A stretch of DNA of 19,928 nt from Desulfuromonadaceae bacterium (GTDB taxonomy: Bacteria; Desulfobacterota; Desulfuromonadia; Desulfuromonadales; Syntrophotaleaceae). Shown here in pieces: positions 16,196 to 19,928 of the stretch. The notes under the pieces are model-generated. The model was not told where the DNA came from, searched no databases, and worked only from the letters and a program-made list of their open reading frames with translations. The stretch is taken from contig JAIOSZ010000184.1 in the NCBI GenBank assembly GCA_021107335.1, forward strand, positions 1 to 19,928. Reading direction: 5' to 3'. The first letter of the stretch is position 1, and each line of letters starts with the position of its first letter. Both the position numbers and the translations under genes were made by a program.

Positions 16196-16780
16196 TTAAA
16201 CAAGCACCCGGACACCAAAATGGGCAAGAAAATCGACAACCTTAATCAGCGGCAAGCCGATCAGTGTTGTGTAATCATCCCCGGCCATTCGCTCCATGAG
16301 GCTGATACCGAGCCCCTCAACTTTAAAAGAGCCAGCGCAATCAAAGGGTTGCTCCCGCTCAAGATAGACCTGGATCTGCTCGGAGGAAAGCTTGCGCAGG
16401 GTTACAGAATAGCAATCGTAATCAGTCAATGACTCGTCGTTGGCGGCATCATAGATACTGATTCCGGTGTAAAAGGTGTGTGTCTTACCGACCATCTCCC
16501 GAAGTTGGGCTGCGGCCTGCGACAGTCCGCCAGGCTTTCCGTGAATATGTCCACCGGGCCCGACAAAGACCTGATCCGCACCAAGGATCAAAGCATCGGG
16601 ATACTTCTCAGCCAGGCTTCTGGCTTTATGAGCGGCAAGATGCTTGACCAGCAACTCGGGAGCCACCTGCTGGTCGATCTTCTCTTCATAGAGGGGCGGT
16701 GCCATATGAAAGGGGATCCCCAACTGCCGCAGAAGTTGCAGCCGATAGGGGCTGGTTGAGGCTAGCACCACCGTTCTCAT
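16196..16780 (-). CDS. yceF: Maf/YceF-type nucleotide pyrophosphatase
   Basis: This 194-residue enzyme hydrolyses modified nucleoside triphosphates. It has the family's LASTSPYRLQLL start, the metal and catalytic segment LILGADQVFVGPGG, HGKPGG, THTFYTGISI, and CAGSFKVEGLGISLMERMAGDD with TTLIGLPL. LASTSP-x-R together with CAGSFK-x-EG-x-GI is the YceF pattern, which acts mainly on m7GTP, rather than the dTTP/UTP-type Maf. ATG at 16780 follows GGAAAGGAAAACGAG. An uncertain small frame follows at 15946-16188, and an unrecognised gene lies about 90 bases upstream on the same strand. The family is certain; the substrate follows from subfamily motifs. Confidence 0.93.
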   Translation of the reverse strand: MRTVVLASTSPYRLQLLRQLGIPFHMAPPLYEEKIDQQVAPELLVKHLAAHKARSLAEKYPDALILGADQVFVGPGGHIHGKPGGLSQAAAQLREMVGKTHTFYTGISIYDAANDESLTDYDCYSVTLRKLSSEQIQVYLEREQPFDCAGSFKVEGLGISLMERMAGDDYTTLIGLPLIKVVDFLAHFGVRVLV

Positions 16781-16869
16781 AGCTCGTTTTCCTTTCCGTT
16801 CAAATCAGATCATTCTACCTGCAGACGGTCGGGAAATGCAACGATAACCAACTCCATTATCCAATGACC

Positions 16870-17262
16870 TCAGGCCACTGCGGCCCAGCAGGGTTCACCG
16901 GATCCGATTAGGCCATGACCAGACTCTAGAGCATAATGCGGAACCGTCTGCTCGGCACCCGCTGCTCGGTTAAAAGTCCGCCCTTTGTCGGTAGAGGCAA
17001 GGGCCTGATAAAGAGCGACGCATATCTGATCACGGTCTACCCGGTTGAAAAAATCCTTCAGCGCCAAGCGATTAAACCATTCATCGGCAAAGGTAATTCC
17101 TTGGCAGGCCCCGATTTCCACTGCGACCTCCCCTTCATACCAACCATCTCCGAGAATACCGGAAATGACCCAGGTAGATGCTTCCGAAGAGCTCAGTTCT
17201 TGATGATGGATTATAAAGTAGGGACTAGCGGCCACTTCCTGCTCGAGCTGCAAAACGATCAT
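16870..17262 (-). CDS. 130-residue protein of unknown function with SD-sequestering leader hairpin
   Basis: No family was recognised. The protein is soluble and acidic, with no signal peptide or membrane segment. The N-terminal half looks strand-rich (VLQLEQEVAASPYFIIHH, STWVISGILGDGWYEGEVAVE) and the middle helical (ADEWFNRLALKDFFNRV). There is one Cys in each half, at GACQGI and near the C-terminus (GEPCWAAVA), plus one at DQICVAL. The ATG at 17262 is firm because AAAGGAG lies seven bases upstream, but that site is fully paired in a 13-bp leader hairpin. Together with a nearby palindrome this suggests tight control. The WYL regulator gene ends 76 bases upstream on the same strand, and maf begins about 90 bases downstream. 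The function is unknown. Confidence 0.72.
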   Translation of the reverse strand: MIVLQLEQEVAASPYFIIHHQELSSSEASTWVISGILGDGWYEGEVAVEIGACQGITFADEWFNRLALKDFFNRVDRDQICVALYQALASTDKGRTFNRAAGAEQTVPHYALESGHGLIGSGEPCWAAVA

Positions 17263-17267
17263 GATAC

Positions 17268-17303
17268 GACTCCTTTGCTGAGGGTTGCCTTCAGCAAGGA
17301 GTC
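17268..17303 (-). promoter_or_regulatory. Leader hairpin that pairs the Shine-Dalgarno of the 130-residue gene
   Basis: GACTCCTTTGCTGA (17268-17281) pairs with TCAGCAAGGAGTC (17291-17303) in 13 pairs with one bulged base and a 9-base loop. On the coding minus strand the ribosome binding site AAAGGAG (complement of 17270-17276) is wholly inside the stem. Translation would be low unless the hairpin is melted by a protein, a small RNA, temperature or a coupled ribosome. Confidence 0.65.
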
Positions 17304-17315
17304 TAGGACCAGCGC

Positions 17316-17332
17316 GTGACAGAATATGTCAC
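17316..17332. promoter_or_regulatory. Operator-like palindrome GTGACA-N5-TGTCAC
   Basis: A perfect 6+6 inverted repeat with a 5-base spacer (GAATA) lies between the WYL regulator stop (17339) and the leader hairpin of the 130-residue gene. A dimeric regulator binding site is the simplest reading. It shares TGACA/TGTCA half-sites with several regulator families, but does not fit the CRP spacing (TGTGA-N6-TCACA). Confidence 0.5.
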
Positions 17333-17338
17333 AAGCCT

Positions 17339-18376
17339 TCAGTGGGCAGAAGGTTCAATGGCGAGGGCCTGCCGCAGTCCACAAAGAAAGGTGTCGCGCA
17401 AGGAGGCCGGTTCAAGCACTTCAACATGGGGCAAAAAGGAATAGAGCCATGACAAGATCTCCTTCTCGCCACCGACATGCAGAGTCAGAATCAGGCCACC
17501 GTCGGCTTGCTCCTCAATCTCTTGGCTGCTATGCCAAAGGCGCTCCCGCACCAGATGGGCTACGGCAACGTGGAATCTCACCCGAATCAAGAGCGGATCC
17601 TCGGCCACCAAGCCAAAGGCGTCACCGATCAGCTGCTCTATAGAAAAACCTTCCGGCAGTTCAAAACGCTCCTCACCGACGGATACCGTTTCGATACGAT
17701 CGACCAGAAACAGCCGTAGGTCTTGGCGGTTGTGCGCATAGCCGCCAAGGTAGAGGGAATCTTTGTAAAACAGCAGGGTGTAGGGATCGAAGGGGTAGTC
17801 AGCGGCGGCACGCTGGGCGGGAGCATAACGAATGGTGCAACGCAGCTGAAACAGCAGCGCCCTGCGTAATTCCTCAAGCACCTGGCGCTTGCCGCTGTAA
17901 TCTCGCAGGCCCTGAAAACGTGGAGTCACCGCCTCGGCCAGGCGCTCCAAATGAGCTACACTGCGAGGTGGCAAGTTGGCGCGAATTCGACCGAAGACGG
18001 CGTCGAGATCGTCCTGAAAAGGGGTACCCTGCAAAAAGGCCAGCTGCCCACGGCACAGAAACAGGGTCATCAACTCGGGCAGGGAGAAAATAATGGGAGG
18101 GATTTTGCTGAAACCAGTGAGAAAAGAATAGAGCACGCACCCATCGCCACCGGCTTCCTTGATCAAGGGATAGCCGGCTTCCTCAATAGCCTGCAGGTCG
18201 CGATAGACGGTGCGACGAGTAACCTCGCACTCCTCGGCCAATTCCGCCACGGTGGCTCCGTGGCGGGCTTCAAGTAAGCGGATGAGGTCGTGCAGGCGGG
18301 CCGCCTGGCTGTATTTCTTGGCGGGCTTACCCGGCCCCTTGCGGCCGCTATGCTTGCCGGTCTTGCCGGAAACCAC
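17339..18376 (-). CDS. WYL-domain transcriptional regulator with N-terminal HTH
   Basis: This encodes a 345-residue DNA-binding regulator. A basic N-terminal tail (GKTGKHSGRKGPGKPAKK) leads to a winged helix-turn-helix (about 22-80: RLHDLIRLLEARHGATVAELAEEC, TRRTVYRDLQAIEEAGYPL). A WYL-type domain follows (about 140-230: FDPYTLLFYKDSLYLGGYAHN, RLFLVDRIETV), then a WCX C-terminal region. WYL domains sense ligands, often nucleic acid or nucleotide signals, and these proteins regulate metabolism, DNA damage or defence genes. The start is GTG at 18376, seven bases after the guaA stop on the same strand, so it is very probably co-transcribed and translationally coupled with guaA. A palindrome seven bases beyond its stop is a candidate target. 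The ligand is unknown. Confidence 0.92.
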   Translation of the reverse strand: MVSGKTGKHSGRKGPGKPAKKYSQAARLHDLIRLLEARHGATVAELAEECEVTRRTVYRDLQAIEEAGYPLIKEAGGDGCVLYSFLTGFSKIPPIIFSLPELMTLFLCRGQLAFLQGTPFQDDLDAVFGRIRANLPPRSVAHLERLAEAVTPRFQGLRDYSGKRQVLEELRRALLFQLRCTIRYAPAQRAAADYPFDPYTLLFYKDSLYLGGYAHNRQDLRLFLVDRIETVSVGEERFELPEGFSIEQLIGDAFGLVAEDPLLIRVRFHVAVAHLVRERLWHSSQEIEEQADGGLILTLHVGGEKEILSWLYSFLPHVEVLEPASLRDTFLCGLRQALAIEPSAH

Positions 18377-18382
18377 CGCCTG

Positions 18383-19928
18383 TTATTCCCACTCGATAGT
18401 CGCCGGCGGTTTGCTGGAAATATCGTAGACCACCCGATTGATTCCCTTGACCTCGTTGATGATACGACCGCTGATATGTGCCATCTCGGCATAGGGTAGC
18501 GGATACCAGCCGGCGGTCATGAAATCCTTGGTCTCTACTGCCCGCAGGGCAACGACGTATTCGTAGGTACGGCCGTCCCCCATGACGCCGACGCTCTTAA
18601 CTGGCAGAAAGACAGCAAAGGCCTGGCTGATCTTGTGGTAGTGACCGGTGCGATAAAGTTCTTCAATATAGATGGCATCGGCCCGGCGCAGAATATCGGC
18701 GTATTCCTTTTTGACCTCACCAAGAATACGTACCCCGAGACCCGGCCCCGGGAAAGGATGACGCCAGACCATGGCGTGAGGCAGGCCCATCTCTTCGCCA
18801 ACAGCCCGCACTTCGTCCTTGAACAGTTCCCGCAGCGGCTCAAGTAGAGACAGTTTCATGTAATCGGGCAGACCGCCGACATTGTGGTGGCTCTTGATAT
18901 TTTGCGCCTTGCCGGTCTTGGCTCCCGCCGACTCGATAACGTCGGGATAGATCGTACCTTGTGCCAGCCACTTGGCATCGCTGAGTTTAGCCGCCTCTTC
19001 CTCGAAGATATCGACAAACAGGCCGCCGATAATCTTGCGTTTCTTCTCTGGATCACTGACTCCGGCCAGACCATCGAGAAAGCGCTGTTCGGCATCGACC
19101 CGAATGACATGGACTCCCATATTCTCAGCGAAGGTGTCCATGACCTGATCGCCTTCACCCAATCGCAGCAGACCGTTGTCGACAAACACACAGGTCAGCT
19201 GATCTCCGATGGCACGTTGAATGAGGGTTGCCGCCACCGATGAATCGACACCGCCGGAGAGACCGAGGATCACCCGGTCGCTGCCGACCTGCTGGCGAAT
19301 ACGAACCACCGCGTCTTCGATAATCTGCCCCGGAGTCCACTGGCCGCTGCAACCACAGATCTGCCGCACAAAGCGGTCGACGAGCTGTTCGCCGCGGGGG
19401 GTGTGGTTCACCTCGGGATGAAACTGCACGCCATAGAGGTTGCGCGCTACATTCTGAATGGCGCAAACCGGCGCGTTGGCGGTGCCAGCCACCACTTCAA
19501 ACCCCTTCGGTACCCGTTCCACGTGATCCCCATGGCTCATCCACACAGGACTCTTGCCCTCGATGAAAAACCCCTCGAACAACGGTCCGGGTTTCCCCTG
19601 AGACTGAAGCTCGGCATGGCCGTATTCGCGTTTGCCGGCAGGCACCACCTCACCGTCAAAATGGCAACTCATCAACTGCATACCGTAACAGATGCCGAGC
19701 ACCGGCACGCCTAGCTCAAAGAGCTCCTCAGCGATGGCTGGAGCGCCCTCATCGTAAGCGGACTTTGGCCCACCGGAGAGGATGATCCCCTTGGGAGCAA
19801 ACGCCTTAATTTCAGCGAGGGTCATGTCAAAAGGGTGCAATTCGCAATAGACGTGAGCTTCGCGCACTCGGCGGGCAATAAGCTGAGTGTACTGGGAACC
19901 GAAATCGAGGATAAGAATCTTTTCGCTA
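18383..19928 (-). CDS. guaA: GMP synthase (glutamine-hydrolysing), start cut off by window edge
   Basis: GuaA converts XMP to GMP with ATP and glutamine. The frame continues past the in-frame GTG at 19867 to the right edge ([20 protein letters not shown]), so only the first one to three residues are missing; the 514 visible residues match the family length. The class I amidotransferase domain has the nucleophile in GICYGMQ and the His/Glu pair in FHPEVNHT. The ATP pyrophosphatase domain has [13 protein letters not shown]. The C-terminal dimerisation domain includes [17 protein letters not shown] and ends at the conserved [14 protein letters not shown]. The next gene, a WYL regulator, begins seven bases downstream. 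guaB often lies just upstream in bacteria, but that would be outside the window. Confidence 0.98.
   Translation of the reverse strand, partial: SEKILILDFGSQYTQLIARRVREAHVYCELHPFDMTLAEIKAFAPKGIILSGGPKSAYDEGAPAIAEELFELGVPVLGICYGMQLMSCHFDGEVVPAGKREYGHAELQSQGKPGPLFEGFFIEGKSPVWMSHGDHVERVPKGFEVVAGTANAPVCAIQNVARNLYGVQFHPEVNHTPRGEQLVDRFVRQICGCSGQWTPGQIIEDAVVRIRQQVGSDRVILGLSGGVDSSVAATLIQRAIGDQLTCVFVDNGLLRLGEGDQVMDTFAENMGVHVIRVDAEQRFLDGLAGVSDPEKKRKIIGGLFVDIFEEEAAKLSDAKWLAQGTIYPDVIESAGAKTGKAQNIKSHHNVGGLPDYMKLSLLEPLRELFKDEVRAVGEEMGLPHAMVWRHPFPGPGLGVRILGEVKKEYADILRRADAIYIEELYRTGHYHKISQAFAVFLPVKSVGVMGDGRTYEYVVALRAVETKDFMTAGWYPLPYAEMAHISGRIINEVKGINRVVYDISSKPPATIEWE

Overview
The window looks like ordinary chromosome from a Gram-negative deltaproteobacterium of the Desulfuromonadales type (Geobacter, Desulfuromonas or Pelobacter relatives). 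This is an inference from moderate GC, dense signal-transduction genes (CheY/CheC/diguanylate cyclase, MCP, HDOD-GGDEF), a candidate sigma-54 promoter and a dnaE-accA-rlpA neighbourhood. No alignment was run. No rRNA, tRNA, CRISPR array, prophage or intact insertion sequence was seen.

Layout. Bases 1-1713 (+): 3' part of tgt (queuosine tRNA modification) followed by an unrecognised helical-repeat protein. Bases 1915-3840 (+): a compact three-gene signalling operon, CheY-like receiver, CheC-type phosphatase and PAS-GGDEF diguanylate cyclase. Bases 3857-5212 (-): glycerate kinase and a 66-residue Cys-x2-Cys protein. Bases 5213-5800: about 590 bases without a convincing gene, holding a 19-bp imperfect palindrome and a -24/-12 promoter candidate. 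Bases 5801-7885 (+): a Cache-type methyl-accepting chemotaxis protein, separated from a convergent HDOD-GGDEF protein (-) by a strong bidirectional terminator. Bases 9788-15892 (-): rlpA, a broken pfkB-type sugar kinase, accA and dnaE. Bases 15946-17262 (-): a possible decayed zinc-ribbon ORF, maf (YceF type) and a 130-residue unknown protein. Bases 17339-19928 (-): a WYL-domain regulator immediately behind guaA, which runs off the right edge.

How the genes fit together. Two themes dominate. The first is signalling. Two diguanylate cyclases, a receiver with its likely phosphatase and a chemoreceptor lie within 8 kb, suggesting a c-di-GMP and chemotaxis hub. The second is housekeeping: DNA replication, fatty-acid initiation, GMP synthesis, tRNA modification, nucleotide sanitation and cell-wall separation.

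The least ordinary places are the following. (1) A pfkB kinase has lost its catalytic C-terminus, and a roughly 135-base block with three hairpins replaces it. (2) A 13-bp hairpin buries the ribosome binding site of the 130-residue unknown gene, next to an operator-like palindrome behind the WYL regulator. (3) A 19-bp palindrome stands alone upstream of the MCP promoter. (4) The CheY/CheC/diguanylate cyclase operon has no kinase of its own. No clearly new multi-gene system was recognised; these four places are the best leads.
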